DNA of 64,000 bases from Pelobates cultripes (lineage: Eukaryota > Chordata > Amphibia > Anura > Pelobatidae): positions 2,515,521 through 2,579,520 of the forward strand of contig OW240921.1 in assembly GCA_933207985.1 (NCBI GenBank), given 5' to 3'. Both the position numbers and the translations under genes were made by a program. The notes under the pieces were generated by a model that was given only the letters and a program-made list of their open reading frames with translations, had not been told where the DNA came from and ran no database searches. Of this stretch, positions 33,295 to 45,410 are shown in pieces; position 1 is the stretch's first letter; every line of letters starts with the position of its first letter.

Positions 33295-33880
33295 AAATTC
33301 TGGGATGGGGTACTTGTGTCATGTTACAGAGCATCACTGGCTCTATGGTGTGCCCCGTCTTCATGCTTTCTGGGAGATTTGCCCGGCGGGCGAGGGTCCT
33401 TTGTTAGTTCACGGGGATACCAGTTTTTTGTTGCATTTTAAATTTATCAGGGTTTTTCACATGGTCTTGGAGTTTTTGGGGCTGCCTTGTGCAGAGTTTG
33501 GGGTGCACTCCTTTCTTTCCAGGGCATCACGCTTAGCGTTGGCTGAGGAGGTTATCCAAAGGATTGGGAGATGGGAAAATATGTATATCCAACTGGACTG
33601 TTTCCGTTTCCCCTTTTGTGGTTATAGGTGCCGGGAAGCGAGTGTGGGTCATCGACAATTCTTACATCCTTTAGGCGCAGCTGAGGGCTCAACTATAATT
33701 GGGCCTGTCACCAGTGGTGGTAGAAGTCCATTGGTTCGGTGCCCCGAGGATGCAGTGGGAGCAGCTGCTGCTCGAAGTGATCCGAAAATGGTAACCCCTT
33801 CTTCTCTCCAGACATACAGTAAGCAAGTTTGAATTATAAGCTTTATATATGCATGCAAACATGGGATGGGTGGGAGAGGT
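33295..33880 (+). pseudogene. DIRS element, tyrosine recombinase C-terminus and SGNH-like tail
   Basis: The frame at 33305-33600 reads CPAGEGPLLVHGDT, VLEFLGLPCAEFGVHSFLSRAS and EEVIQRIGRW, corresponding to the C-terminal catalytic region of DIRS/Ngaro tyrosine recombinases. The expected Arg after HSF is replaced by Leu, so the site is damaged. A second part (about 33634-33790) reads GKRVWVIDNSYI, then VEVHWFGAPRMQWEQLL, with two in-frame stops. It resembles the SGNH-hydrolase-like tails reported in some vertebrate tyrosine-recombinase retroelements. This is the 3' half of the DIRS copy split at 27038. Confidence 0.72.
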
Positions 33881-33923
33881 AAAGAGAACTTGGAGTCTGT
33901 CAACACAGAACATGATGTGTTAT

Positions 33924-33931
33924 GGTGATAT
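33924..33931. repeat. Target-site duplication GGTGATAT (left)
   Basis: Exact copy at 37412-37419. Confidence 0.9.
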
Positions 33932-36900
33932 CAGGGGTGGACTGACAACTCATGGGGCCCCTGGGCAATAGGAGATCATGGGGCCCCCCGTGTACCCACC
34001 AACTTGAAAGAGACACAAATATACATCAAGGACACAGATAGAGTTGTAATGTGGGGGGAAGGTGAGAGGCTTCAGTAGGGGACAGGAGTTGTATTGTGTG
34101 GGTCTGGGGCTGTAGTGGGAAGATAAGGGCTCTAATGGGCAACATGGGCTCTAATGGGTGAAAAGGCGCTGTAGAGGGGGTATAGGGGTTCTAATTGCAT
34201 ATAGAGACTGTAGTGTTGGGTGGCTGTGGGGTACAGGGGCTGTAGTGGGGTAGTTTTTAGGTCCACAGCCCCCCTTTCCTCCCATTAAAAGGTTATTTTA
34301 TTCACGTTTTTGACCTAAATTAGAGTGGGTGCTGGTGAGAGATTTTTTTTCGGTCCACCTATCGTAAGGATGGAAAAAAAGGTAGATCCCCATCTTTCGT
34401 ACAACTATCATAATACTTTGCCAGATGGGTATCACTATCTACCATTTTCCCATCCTTGCAGGGTTGAACTTAGTCCCGAGCAATGTTTGTATGTGTGACT
34501 GTAAGCATGTTTTGAATGGAGTATGTGTGTGTGAATGTAGGGGTGTGCCTGTATGTAGTGTTGATATTTGAATGCATGGGTGTATTTGCTTGTACAGATA
34601 CACAGGTGCAGACTCACAGATACATACACACACCAACACATATACAGATATACAGACACACACTAACATGCATAAAAATACACACACACAGATACACAAA
34701 CACACTGATATGGATAAACAGACAATCACTAACATACATGCAGATACACAGACACACACTAACACACATACAGATATGCACACACTATCATACATGCAGA
34801 TACACAGACACACACTAACACATACACACTAACATACATACATATAGATATACACACACTAACACATACAGATATACACAGACACACACTAACAAACATA
34901 CAGATACACAGACACACACTAACATACATACAGATACACAGACACACTAACATGCATGGAGATATACACACACTAACATACATGCAGATATACACACACT
35001 AACATACATACAGATACACAGACAAACTAACATACATGCAGATATACACACACTAACATACATGTAGTTATACACACACTAACATAGATACAGATATACA
35101 CACATTAACATACATGCAGAAATACACACACTAACATACATGCAGATATACACACACTAACATACATGCAGATACACAGACACTAACATACGTGCAGATA
35201 TACACACACTAACATACATGCAGCTACACAGACACTAACATACGTGCAGATATACACACACTAACATACATGCAGATACACAGACACTAACATACATGCA
35301 GATACACACACACTAACATACATACAGATACACAGACACACACTAACATACATGCAGATATACACACTAACATGCATGCAGATATACACACACTAACATA
35401 CATGCAGATATACACACACTAACATACATACAGATACACAGACACACACTAACATACATGCAGATACACAGACACTAACATACATGCAGATACACACTAA
35501 CATACATGCATACATACACACACTAACATACATGCAGATACACAGACACACACTAACATACATGCAGATATAAACACACTAACATACATGCAAATATACA
35601 CACACTAACATACATGCAGATACACAGACACACATTAACATACATGCAGATACACAGACACTAACATACATGCAGATATACACACACTAACATACATACA
35701 GATACACAGACACTAACATACATGCAGATATACACACACTAACATACATGCAGATACACACACACTAACATACATACAGATACACAGACACACACTAACA
35801 TACATGCAGATATACACACTAACATGCATGCAGATATACACACACTAACATACATGCAGAAATACACACACTAACATACATGCAGATATACACACACTAA
35901 CATACATGCAGATACACAGACACTAACATACGTGCAGATATACACACACTAACATACATGCAGATACACAGACACTAACATACGTGCAGATATACACACA
36001 CTAACATACATGCAGATACACAGACACTAACATACATGCAGATACACACACACTAACATACATACAGATACACAGACACACACTAACATACATGCAGATA
36101 TACACACTAACATGCATGCAGATATACACACACTAACATACATGCAGATATACACACACTAACATACATACAGATACACAGACACACACTAACATACATG
36201 CAGATACACAGACACTAACATACATGCAGATACACACTAACATACATGCATACATACACACACTAACATACATGCAGATACACAGACACACACTAACATA
36301 CATGCAGATATACACACACTAACATACATGCAAATATACACACACTAACATACATGCAGATACACAGACACACATTAACATACATGCAGATACACAGACA
36401 CTAACATACATGCAGATATACACACACTAACATACATGCAGATACACACACACTAACATACATACAGATACACAGACACACACTAACATACATGCAGATA
36501 TACACACTAACATGCATGCAGATATACACACACTAACATACATGCAGATATACACACACTAACATACATACAGATACACAGACACACACTAACATACATG
36601 CAGATACACAGACACTAACATACATGCAGATACACACTAACATACATGCAGACATACACACACTAACATACATGCAGATACACAGACACACACTAACATA
36701 CATGCAGATATACACACACTAACATACATGCAAATATACACACACTAACATACATGCAGATACACAGACACACATTAACATACATGCAGATACACAGACA
36801 CTAACATACATACAGATACACAGACACACACTAACATACATGCAGATATACACACTAACATACATACAGATACACAGACACTAACATACATGCAGATACA

Positions 36901-37411
36901 CACTAACATACATGCAGATATACACACACTAACATACATGCAGATATACACACTAACACATACAGATAACATGCACACAGAGATCACATTACCTTTCTGG
37001 TTCAGGAGGGTGGCATCTGGCTGAGTGTGATGGGAGTCTGGCTCCCTCCTCTCTGCTTCTTGGTAAGCAGGGAGGGGGAAACTCCCTGCGTCGCGGCATT
37101 ACACAGGGCTCCTGAACAGTGAAGCATTGCGGGTGGCCCGTGCAGGTGGTGCATGTCGATGGGCGTGTCTGACGTCGACATTGCGCGCCCACGCGCACAG
37201 GGATGACATACACCTCTGCTCCCTCGGACACTAGCTCCACCTCTGGTAAGCACTGCTGGGCCCGAGGGAGGTGTTTGACTCAAGCGGTCGGTGCAAATTC
37301 TGTTGTGTGTCTGTGTCAAAGACACACACAAAGTGGCTAGGTGGCGGGCCCCCTACCTCGGCCGGGCCCTCGGACCATGTCCGAAGTGCCCGACCGGTCA
37401 GTCCGCCCCTG
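33932..37411. mobile_element. hAT-type non-autonomous element carrying a 2.4-kb satellite
   Basis: Left end CAGGGGTGGACTGAC and inverted right end CAGGGGCGGACTGAC (14 of 15 identical), with a perfect 8-bp TSD GGTGATAT. No transposase. The interior from about 34490 to 36975 is almost all CA-rich satellite. The right 400 bp are GC-rich (CpG island-like, 36990-37400). Confidence 0.92.
34490..36975. repeat. CACACTAACATACATGCAGATA satellite with higher-order structure
   Basis: Units of 18-30 bp. Variant units recur at a fixed distance: CGTGCAGATA occurs at 35191 and 35243 and again at 35931 and 35983, giving a 740-bp higher-order period. CATGCAAATATAC at 35581, 36321 and 36721 shows 740- and 400-bp spacings. 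The Cys/Met/Val-rich minus-strand frames are shadows. Confidence 0.96.
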
Positions 37412-37419
37412 GGTGATAT

Positions 37420-37910
37420 TACATATCGGACTCCTCCATTTAGTACAATGATTTAGTGTGTTAGACGTTCAGAGTCCAGTTTATCTTGGAATCATCGCTA
37501 TATGTCAACATACAGACATTATGGCACTGATCCCTCACTAATACCTGGCAGCAGAATGTTTGACTATTTTTTTTTTTAAACCTAATTTCCTCACACCTAT
37601 CGTCACACCTATCATATGTGATATAAAATATATAATTTAAATATTTTATAAAGAAACACCACATAATGTCTAATTCCAGTTATTTTACCAAAACTGTGTG
37701 GATAAATAGATAACATAAATAAGATGGTGGGAATATATACAATTTTAATTTCTATATATAGCTGAATAGTGATTTATACAAAGAAATTTCAGCATTATTC
37801 TACATATGTGTTTTAGCTGAGCATCCTACGTCTGATATAATGGTATGAAAAAGTTAATAGGTTATTAGTAAAGGGATTAAAAAGGATACATAATGATTTT
37901 AACAAAAATA
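37420..37910. other. Spacer between two hAT-type elements, no gene
   Basis: AT-rich sequence of 0.5 kb without a supported feature. Confidence 0.5.
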
Positions 37911-37918
37911 TGGTCTGG
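37911..37918. repeat. Target-site duplication TGGTCTGG (left)
   Basis: Exact copy at 39960-39967. Confidence 0.9.
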
Positions 37919-38280
37919 CAGGGCCGGACTGGCCCACTGGGATAACGGGCAATTTCCTGGTGGGCCGTCGGCACCTGGAACCGGACAGAAAGCTGGCACT
38001 TCTGGCGGCTGCATGGGGGAGCTCTTCTGGCGGTCGCATGAGGGAGCTCTTCTGGCGGCCGCATTGGGGAGCTGGCTGTTCTGGTTCTGCTCCCCCGCCC
38101 TCGCGCGCTACTTGATAAGAACGGGGCCGGAATATGACGGTCTCATTAAGCTGCGCGCTGGGGAGCAGAGCCAGAACAGCCAGCTCCCCCATGCGGCTCC
38201 CAGAAGAGCTCCCCCATGCGGCCGCCAGCACACCTGACCCACCTGTCTGCCCTGCACGACTTCCTGGCGGTAGCTATATT

Positions 38281-38414
38281 ATGTGTCAGTGTGAGTGTAT
38301 GTGTGTGTGTCTGTGTCATGATGTGTGTGTCTGTGTCATGGTGTGTGTCTGTCTGTCTGTTATGATGTGTGTGTGTCTGTGTCATGATGTGTGTGTGTCT
38401 GTCTGTCTGTCATG

Positions 38415-38449
<35 letters not shown>

Positions 38450-39226
38450 TATGTCATGGTGTGTGTCTGTCTGTCTGTCATGATGTGTGTGTGTCTGGGT
38501 CATGGTGTGTGTGTGTGTGTCATGATGTATGTGTGTGTCTGTGTCATGATGTGTGTGTGTCTGTGTCATGGTGTGCGTCTGTCATGATGTGTGTGTGTGT
38601 GTCTGTGTCATAGTGTGTGTCTGTCTGTCTGTCATGATGTGTGTGTGTGTCTGTGTCATGGTGTGTGTCTGTCTGTCTGTCATGATGTGTGTGTCTGTCA
38701 AGGTGTGTGTCTGTCATGGTATGTGTGTGTCTGTCATGCGTGTGTGTGTGTGTCTGTCAAGGGTGTGTGTCTGTCAAGGTGTGTGTGTGTGTGTGTCTGT
38801 CAAGGTGTGTATGTGTGTGTGTGTCTGTCAAGGTGTGTGTGTCTGTGTCTGTCATGGTGTGTGTGTCTGTCATGGTATGTGTGTGTCTGTCAAGGTGTGT
38901 GTGTGTCTGTCAAGGAGTGTGTGTCTGTCATGGTGTGTGTGTCTGTCATGGTAAGTGTGTGTCTGTCAAGGTGTGTGTGTGTGTCATCTGTCATGGTATA
39001 TGTGTGTGTGCCTGTGTCATGGTGTGTGTCTGTCTGTCATGATGTGTGTGTGTGTGTGTGTGTGTGTCTGTGTCATGGTGTGTGTCTGCCTGTCTGTCAT
39101 GTTGTGTGTGTGTCTGTGTCATGGTGTGTGTGTGTCTGTCATGGTGTGTGTGTGTCTGTCATGGTGTGTGTGTATGTGTGTGTGTCTGTCATTGTGTGTG
39201 TCTGTCATGGTATATGTGTGTGTGTC
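38281..39226. repeat. TGTGTGTCTGTCATGG satellite (continues 39566-39860)
   Basis: Units of about 16-24 bp (GTGTGTGTCTGTCATGGT, sometimes CAAGGT), split by an LTR at 39227-39565. Confidence 0.95.
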
Positions 39227-39565
39227 TGTAACGGCACCCTCAACATAAAAGGGTTAAACCGCCGTTTAGTAGATCTTCCCCTTCCAGAGACACAGGCACA
39301 GCTACTGCATAACACCAATCCGCCGAAAAGGAAACCATACGAATGCCGTAAACAGCCAAATAGGAAAAAACATACGAATAGGTTTACACTCCTAGCAGTC
39401 GAACTGGAACAGCATACAATAAATCCCCCCAAGAACAAGACAAAGCTCCGTTTTGAGGGTCAAGCAGTGAACAGACAGAGTTGTGGGTTTATTGTGCTTA
39501 TGTACACATTCTTACAGGCTTCTCCAATGTGGCGAGCTCAATGTGGCGAGATTGCTCTCGTCATA
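39227..39565 (-). mobile_element. Internally deleted solo LTR in the satellite, TSD GTGTC
   Basis: It starts TGTAACGGCACCCT and ends CTCGTCATA (the CA end mutated to TA), flanked by GTGTC at 39222-39226 and 39566-39570. The first 260 bp match the LTR at 15452 (AAGGGTTAAACCGCCGTTTAG). The middle of about 0.8 kb is missing. Confidence 0.9.
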
Positions 39566-39967
39566 GTGTCTGTCATGGTGTGTGTGTCTGTCATGGTGTG
39601 TGTGTGTGTCTGTGTCATGGTATGTGTGTGTCTGTCATGGTATGTGCGTGTCTGTCAAGGTGTGTGTGTGTGTGTGTGTCTGTCATGGTGTGTGTGTATG
39701 TCATGGTGTGTGTGTCATCTGTCATGGTGTATGTGTGTGTCAGTCATGGTGTATGTGTGTGTCGGTCATGGTGTATGTGTGTGTCTGTCATGGTATATAT
39801 ATGTGTCTGTCATGGTATATGTGTGTGTCTGTCATGGTGTATGTGTGTGTCTGTGTATGTTTAGAAATAGTGTTTTTACTCACCTTTTTTCCATGCCGTG
39901 CTGCAGGGCTGGCATAGATTTTTTTCCCAGGGCTGCTTTGTATCCCCAGTCCAGCCCCGTGGTCTGG

Positions 39968-41567
39968 TAGATCTGTTTTTATATTTCTGAGTTGCACACC
40001 CTCCTTCTGCATGTCTTGAATTTTACCAATTACTAAATCCCAAATCCAATTCTAATCCAAAGACTTGACAGTTTCCCTTATTCCAAATGTCTAGCGCTAA
40101 CCTTAAACTCCTAACCCTAACCTGTCACCCTAATTACTAACTTCTAGTCTCAATGATAGACCCTAGAAATGTTCCTCAAAGGCAATTCTGTTTTTAGTTT
40201 GGTTATTTTGTCCTTAAATTTGAAATTCACGTTGAATTAACTTTAAATCCCCATCAATTATCAATTTTTTTAATAACCCTGATAGTTTAGAGAAATAACA
40301 CTACTAGGTGGCACCATAACACACAAATGCTTAAAGGAAAGCTCTATCTTTTCAGGCTTTGAACTATAATTACTTACTTCCTTATTTAGCAAACATGTGT
40401 TTGTGAGTCTTGAGAGATAAAATGAAATGTAGATCTGCATCACTGCATTTACCTATATTGTTAAACTGTGGGCCACCATCTTGGCTCCCTGTTAGTCGTC
40501 ATTAGAAACTTTGCCCTTTTTTTGCCAATGAACATATTGGAAGATGAGAAGAGTAACAGTGTTTCCATTTCTCCTCCTCTGTGCCCTGGCTGTGTCGTGT
40601 GACGTCTAAATCTTGGATACACTTTTTACAATAAAATGGAACACAACACAAAAAGTACAACACAAGTTAGTGGGGATTTTCTGTAATTATAGGAAAGACC
40701 AGAAAGGATTTGCGAAAAGGCAAGCCCGATATCAGTCCTACTGCCCTAATAGAGGCTTTTAGTTCCAGTGATAGGCATAAAATGCCTTATTGTATAAAAA
40801 GCTAAGAAAACTATTAAATAACTTTATTTGATCCCTAACTGGGTATACATATATAGAACATAAAAAGAAATGGCGTGAATACAAGGCGCAAAAAAGGAAA
40901 GAAACAAAATATTAAATTGTTAAAATAGGACCAAATACTGAAGCCTGTTGGTGCATGTTCTAGTATACCTGATACAATGAAGGAGTTAATAGTCAATCTC
41001 CTCTCTCTGTGTTCATTTAGACATACGCCACTCATAGTGAGTGACCCTATGGACATGATTGGCGGAATAATGCCAACATTAAAGAATCAAGGGGCGGCCC
41101 CCTATAGTCATAAGAGCCGGTGGTTTCAGTCTACATCCAACTCTTGACAAAGGCGCGTCTTAGCACCGAAACGCACGTTGAGGTAGACTCCACAATTGTA
41201 GATTTTTTTTTACTTAGGACCACTCTGTAAGCCATTCTATACTTAGACTCTCTATATATTTCCTGGACATCTAGATATAGGATTAGTTAGTAGTTATAAC
41301 TTAAGCTAGTTTTTAGAGCTGCCTTGAAGAGGCTAGCACTAGATAGCCCACCTAGAGAGAGACATTCAACTTGGATGCACTTGAGACCAGCAGGATTGAA
41401 TTTAGTTACTACTCTCCTTATGTTGAGTTTGAGGGTTCTATTACCGCCTTTTCTGACAGGTTAATGTTTTTTTTCTAGTGGTTTGATGCTGCTATAGATC
41501 TTAGTAAAGGAAGACTAAGCCAAATACTCACTCCCTGTCAATAAAGTTATGATTATAGGTAAACTAA
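39968..41567. other. Intergenic, no gene seen
   Basis: AT-rich, with a degenerate CTAACCCTAACC patch near 40110-40125 and a dispersed-repeat motif GACAAAGGCGCG...CCGAAACGC at 41147-41178. The short open frames have no recognisable domain. Confidence 0.5.
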
Positions 41568-41572
41568 ACTAC

Positions 41573-43539
41573 TGTAGAGGACTCAGAGTAACCTGAATGG
41601 TTACCTCCGCTATTTTCCCTCTCAGCCAGACCGGAACCGTTGTGTGATTAATCTTGTGTCCCCCCAGTAACTAGACGAGACATAGTTCTGTGAGTCATCT
41701 GGGTTACGGTACATACAGTAATAAATGTACAAACCGCCGTTTAGTGAATGCTCCCCGTTCGCAATAATGTGGTCTGGTAGCGTATACAGTATAACCATTT
41801 GAACCGCCAGCCAGGGAACACTCCAACCTCCCGACCGGTACCTGTACGGCTCCTTCCCTTCACGAGCTCCAAATACACGAACTGCCAACATTAACCGAAC
41901 GCCAATAACTTCCAAGCGGCAAATAATTCCAATGAGCAGTCTCTAGTCGCCGGTAATAAAATCCCCCCAATAACGAGACCAAGCTCCGCTTTGAGGGTAA
42001 AACACGAACTCAGTTTACTGTGGGCTACCTGCCCGTATTTATGCAGGTCTCCCACTTGGTGGACACTTCCCTAGGGGACCAAATGGGAGACTGGAATAGC
42101 AGAAGGACATGGGGACATTTTAGACATACAACCCCACAATATTCCCAGCATGCATCACAGTTTCCTCCCCTCTGCTCGGGAGATAATTGAGAAGTAATTC
42201 AATTATCTCCCAGAGCAGAGGCAAATCGTCATTTTAAATACAAGTCACAAAACACATAAAAATACGTAACTTTATAACTGCTGAACATATTACATTCGTG
42301 TAACACATCCCCAGATAGCCTGGATCTGAGTGCATATTATTGGCGAATAGCGCTCAGATCCCACACACATAGTTCAATCGCCATGGAGTCAAAGTCTATT
42401 ACAGTTCTTCGGTATGCGATTGACTCCATGGGAAGGCTATCTGGGGTAAGTCCATTCGTGCCTTTAAACCTCTCGAACGGCCGGTGTTTACATACTTCTG
42501 TCGATCGAGAAGGGAGGTCGATGGCTTCAGCGGTGTTCGGTTGAAAAAGTGTCCGTTTTTAGTTCCATGAAATAACCGTTGAACACCGCTGGTCTTTCGC
42601 ATGGTTAAAATGGCCGCCGCCTCGTGGTCGACATACGAACTATGACCACCCTGTATTCGGTTTTAATTGAGAAGTGTCTGTGGTTAACCGCAACGTTCTA
42701 ATTGGGATCAATAGGTTAACCAGCAGCACACTTCTCTTCTGGGTGGCCGTCCGTTCGGTAGTTCCGTTCGACAAAAAAAATACATTCCCTTAAACAAGGC
42801 ATACGAATGGGGAAATTCATACAAACATCAAACAGATGAACACAGCAATTCTAGTTCATACGGATGGGTCTGTCACAATCTGGTTTATTAAGGCCAAACA
42901 CTCTCAATTTATACACAGACCCTGAACAGGGTGTCTCCAAACAGGAACACTCCCTGGCGCCCCTGTGTCTGGGAGATAATTTAGTCAGAAAACTGTAACT
43001 CAATTATCTCAGTTACATGGAAACATACATAATATTTTACAATCCCCCAAAAGTACCCACAATATTAATAGGAGCCCCACAAGAGTCAAATGGCCAAATA
43101 GTGCTCAGAACTATTCGGTAGAACAGAATCGCCACCAGGGTAAAGTTTTGACCAGCCGGCTGGCCGGCCACGAGATAAAAACCCAAAACAGTTCCATGGA
43201 AATTGATGCAACGACCGGTCTCTGCCGGAGTTTGTGCAAGCGCATAGCCGAAAAGAGTTCCATGTACTCAACGACCAAGTACCGCTGCCTGTGTTTGGGA
43301 TTCAAACAAACATCCTTTCGAACACATGCATTTGGTTACACGAAATTGTGGCCACCCAGGGAAAGCACTCATTAATTATTTAATTTGCGGTTTCGCATGT
43401 ATGTTAATCAATGTTCCAGGGTTCTAATGAGGTACAGGGGTGGTCCTGTTAAGGAGTCGAACTATGTGGGTTCGGGTGCAATAACTGCCGAACAAATGAA
43501 AAGTTAAATAAGTCGCAAGGGAAGGTATATTCTACCACA
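41573..43539 (-). mobile_element. LTR (TGTAGAGG...TACCACA), TSD ACTAC, hosting another LTR
   Basis: Flanked by ACTAC at 41568-41572 and 43540-43544. Without the nested LTR (41702-42877 plus one TSD copy) it is about 0.79 kb. It contains the GGGAGATAATTTAG...CTCAATTATCTC pair near 42969-43013 and LTR-type U3 sequence with GTTCCATG blocks. Confidence 0.85.
41702..42877 (-). mobile_element. Solo LTR nested in LTR, TSD ATCTG, 1176 bp
   Basis: Starts GGTTACGGTACAT (first base mutated) and ends GGGTCTGTCACA. Flanked by ATCTG at 41697-41701 and 42878-42882. Closely related to the gypsy provirus LTRs (AAACCGCCGTTTAGTGAATG, GTATTTATGCAGGTCTCCC, GCTTCAGCGGTGTTCGG). The stem GGAGATAATTGA/TCAATTATCTCC is at 42179-42190 and 42199-42210. 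Confidence 0.9.
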
Positions 43540-43544
43540 ACTAC

Positions 43545-43987
43545 CATAAAGTATAATTGTCAAATACATACAAAGTCCTTTAGATTTATTTTTTTAAATC
43601 TCTATTTATGGGTAGACACAGATGGTAACAAAGTGAACATTCAATACTATGGAGATGATAATAAACCCACATATTTTGTAGGTAAATGAAGCAGGGCTGT
43701 CATTGCCCAAAAACTAACACTGAAGTAAAAACACAATAGTGGTCACCTTTATCAAGACATAGAAACATGTGGTGTCAGTAACATAACATTTACATCAGTA
43801 GCCATAATTTGTTCAATAGCCAAAGGGAATGTGCCTAGATGTGCACAAATACCCTTTATAATAACACTTCAACACTAGTCCAATGGGGTGGAACACTGGA
43901 CCACTCCCACCATATCTGTGCATATATGTCCCTTTAAAATAACAGTTACTCCAGCAAAGAACCACAATGTGGAGTTTTATTGGGGTG
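43545..43987. other. Intergenic, no gene seen
   Basis: No supported gene or repeat boundary. Confidence 0.5.
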
Positions 43988-45410
43988 TGTGACGGACCGC
44001 CTGGCATCCTAACTGGGTGCCTCTGCCAATCACTGCTTCCTAGCTGTCGCTGAGTACTATAAGCACCACATCAGACACCATAAGCACTGTAGCCCCTTAG
44101 CCATTGGGCTGGGGTTTCACCATCCCATTTCACTCTGGACCAAACTCCTGGATCCAGCTTCCAGTGAGAAGACCTCTCCTCCAAGAAAGTATATCAGGTA
44201 TANNNNNNNNNNNNNNNNNNNNNNNNNNNNNNNNNNNNNNNNNNNNNNNNNNNNNNNNNNNNNNNNNNNNNNNNNNNNNNNNNNNNNNNNNNNNNNNNNN
44301 NNGCAGTGTTTATAGCAATCCAAAGAACAATCCCTAGAGCAGGGATTATAGCTGGTATAGCTTTCCCCTACAAGCACGAGATGAGACTCTGTGTTGAAGG
44401 GTAAACCAGAACTCTTTTTTTTGGCAGACACAACTGGCCTTATATGCAGATCCCCATGCAAGGGGCACTCCCCACTGGACCTGAGAGTAGACTACAGTAA
44501 AAACATACACACGATTACATTGGCTCTCAGGTCCAGGACACTCCAACACAAAACAAGATAATCCCTCCCCTGTGCCTGAGAGATAATAGAGTCAAGCACT
44601 GTATTAAACTCAATTATCACCACGCACAGAAAATATATATTTTTACAAAACCCCAAAAATACCTTCAAGGACACATGACATGTGTGACATGTCATGATTC
44701 CCTTTTATTCCAGAAGTTTGGTCCTTAAGGGGTTAAACACACAAAACCCCTATAAAAGTTACATTCCCTCATAGCCCTGTTCTGGGTGACCAACATATCC
44801 AAAAATCACCCAGATCACTTCAGGGGTTCGGGAATTTCCTGGAAGTCATTATTTAAATGACCGCACACATGGTTCGATGTCCAAAACAGTTCCAGAGAAT
44901 CAGGGCTTGCGGTTGGTCTAGTTCGGTAGTTTAAAAACCAAACATAGTCAATGTTCTTACTCTGGAGCTTGTTCGCCCTATTTGTGGGAACGTTTCCACT
45001 GAACAGTACCCTTCTAAGTTGTGTAGAACTGAACGCAGGTGATCCTGGAAGTCCAGCGGTGTTCGGGAGTTTCATTGTCCAAAAACAGTTCCATGAACTT
45101 GATGACCAAACACCGCTGCCTGTGTTCGCTGGAACAAGATAGCCGCCACCTTGTGGTCGTTCATGCGTTAGTGGCCACCCAGATGAACACTGCGATGGTA
45201 AGTGTTACAAACTGTCATTTAGGCTTAACAAGCTCCTGGGTGGTCTCTGGTTCGTGCGGCTGTTAGGGAACTGAACCATATAATCCAAATTGCACGAACA
45301 GAGCCTTTTTAAAGTATTATAGCCAGGTCTATCACAGGGCCCTAGTCCTGAGGCAGGACGTTGGCAAGCAGGCCCAACAAAGAACATGTGGCAGGGGCAT
45401 TTCTGCCACA
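43988..45410 (-). mobile_element. LTR (TGTGACGG...TGCCACA) with assembly gap
   Basis: The ends TGTGACGGACCGCC and TTTCTGCCACA are flanked by GGGTG and GGTTG (4 of 5). It matches the LTRs at 20793 and 48795/55450 in its left 200 bp. It contains a 100-N gap, the CAGCGGTGTTCGGGAG and GACCAAACACCGCTG hairpin arms at 45056-45118, and a CTTAAGGGGTTAA end of a TTAA-type element near 44725-44737. Confidence 0.75.
44203..44302. other. Assembly gap (100 N)
   Basis: Exactly 100 N, so the true size is unknown. Confidence 0.99.

Larger units (their letters stand above)
37919..39959. mobile_element. Second hAT-type element, mostly TGTGTGTCTGTCATGG satellite
   Basis: Left end CAGGGCCGGACTGG and inverted right end CGGGGCTGGACTGG, with a perfect 8-bp TSD TGGTCTGG. 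The first 360 bp are GC-rich and contain inverted CATGGGGGAGCTCTTCTGG/CCAGAAGAGCTCCCCCATG blocks. The remainder is satellite interrupted by an LTR. No transposase; the 459-residue frame at 38591-39970 is translated satellite. Confidence 0.92.

Noticed and set aside
34490..36975. CRISPR-like regular array
   Set aside because: The units are a continuous satellite without distinct spacers, inside a eukaryotic transposon.
38591..39970. 459-residue open frame rich in Cys and Val
   Set aside because: It is translated TGTGTGTCTGTCATGG satellite plus an inserted LTR; there is no domain, and several overlapping frames are equally open.
40110..40135. Telomere-like CTAACCCTAACC patch
   Set aside because: Only two imperfect units in AT-rich sequence, so not an interstitial telomere array.
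41147..41178. Possible hammerhead-ribozyme core (TTGACAA ... CCGAAACG)
   Set aside because: The spacing and GAAA are suggestive, and T3/A8 would be a paired substitution of the usual C3/G8, but the intervening bases do not form a convincing stem II. It is more likely a common frog dispersed-repeat motif.
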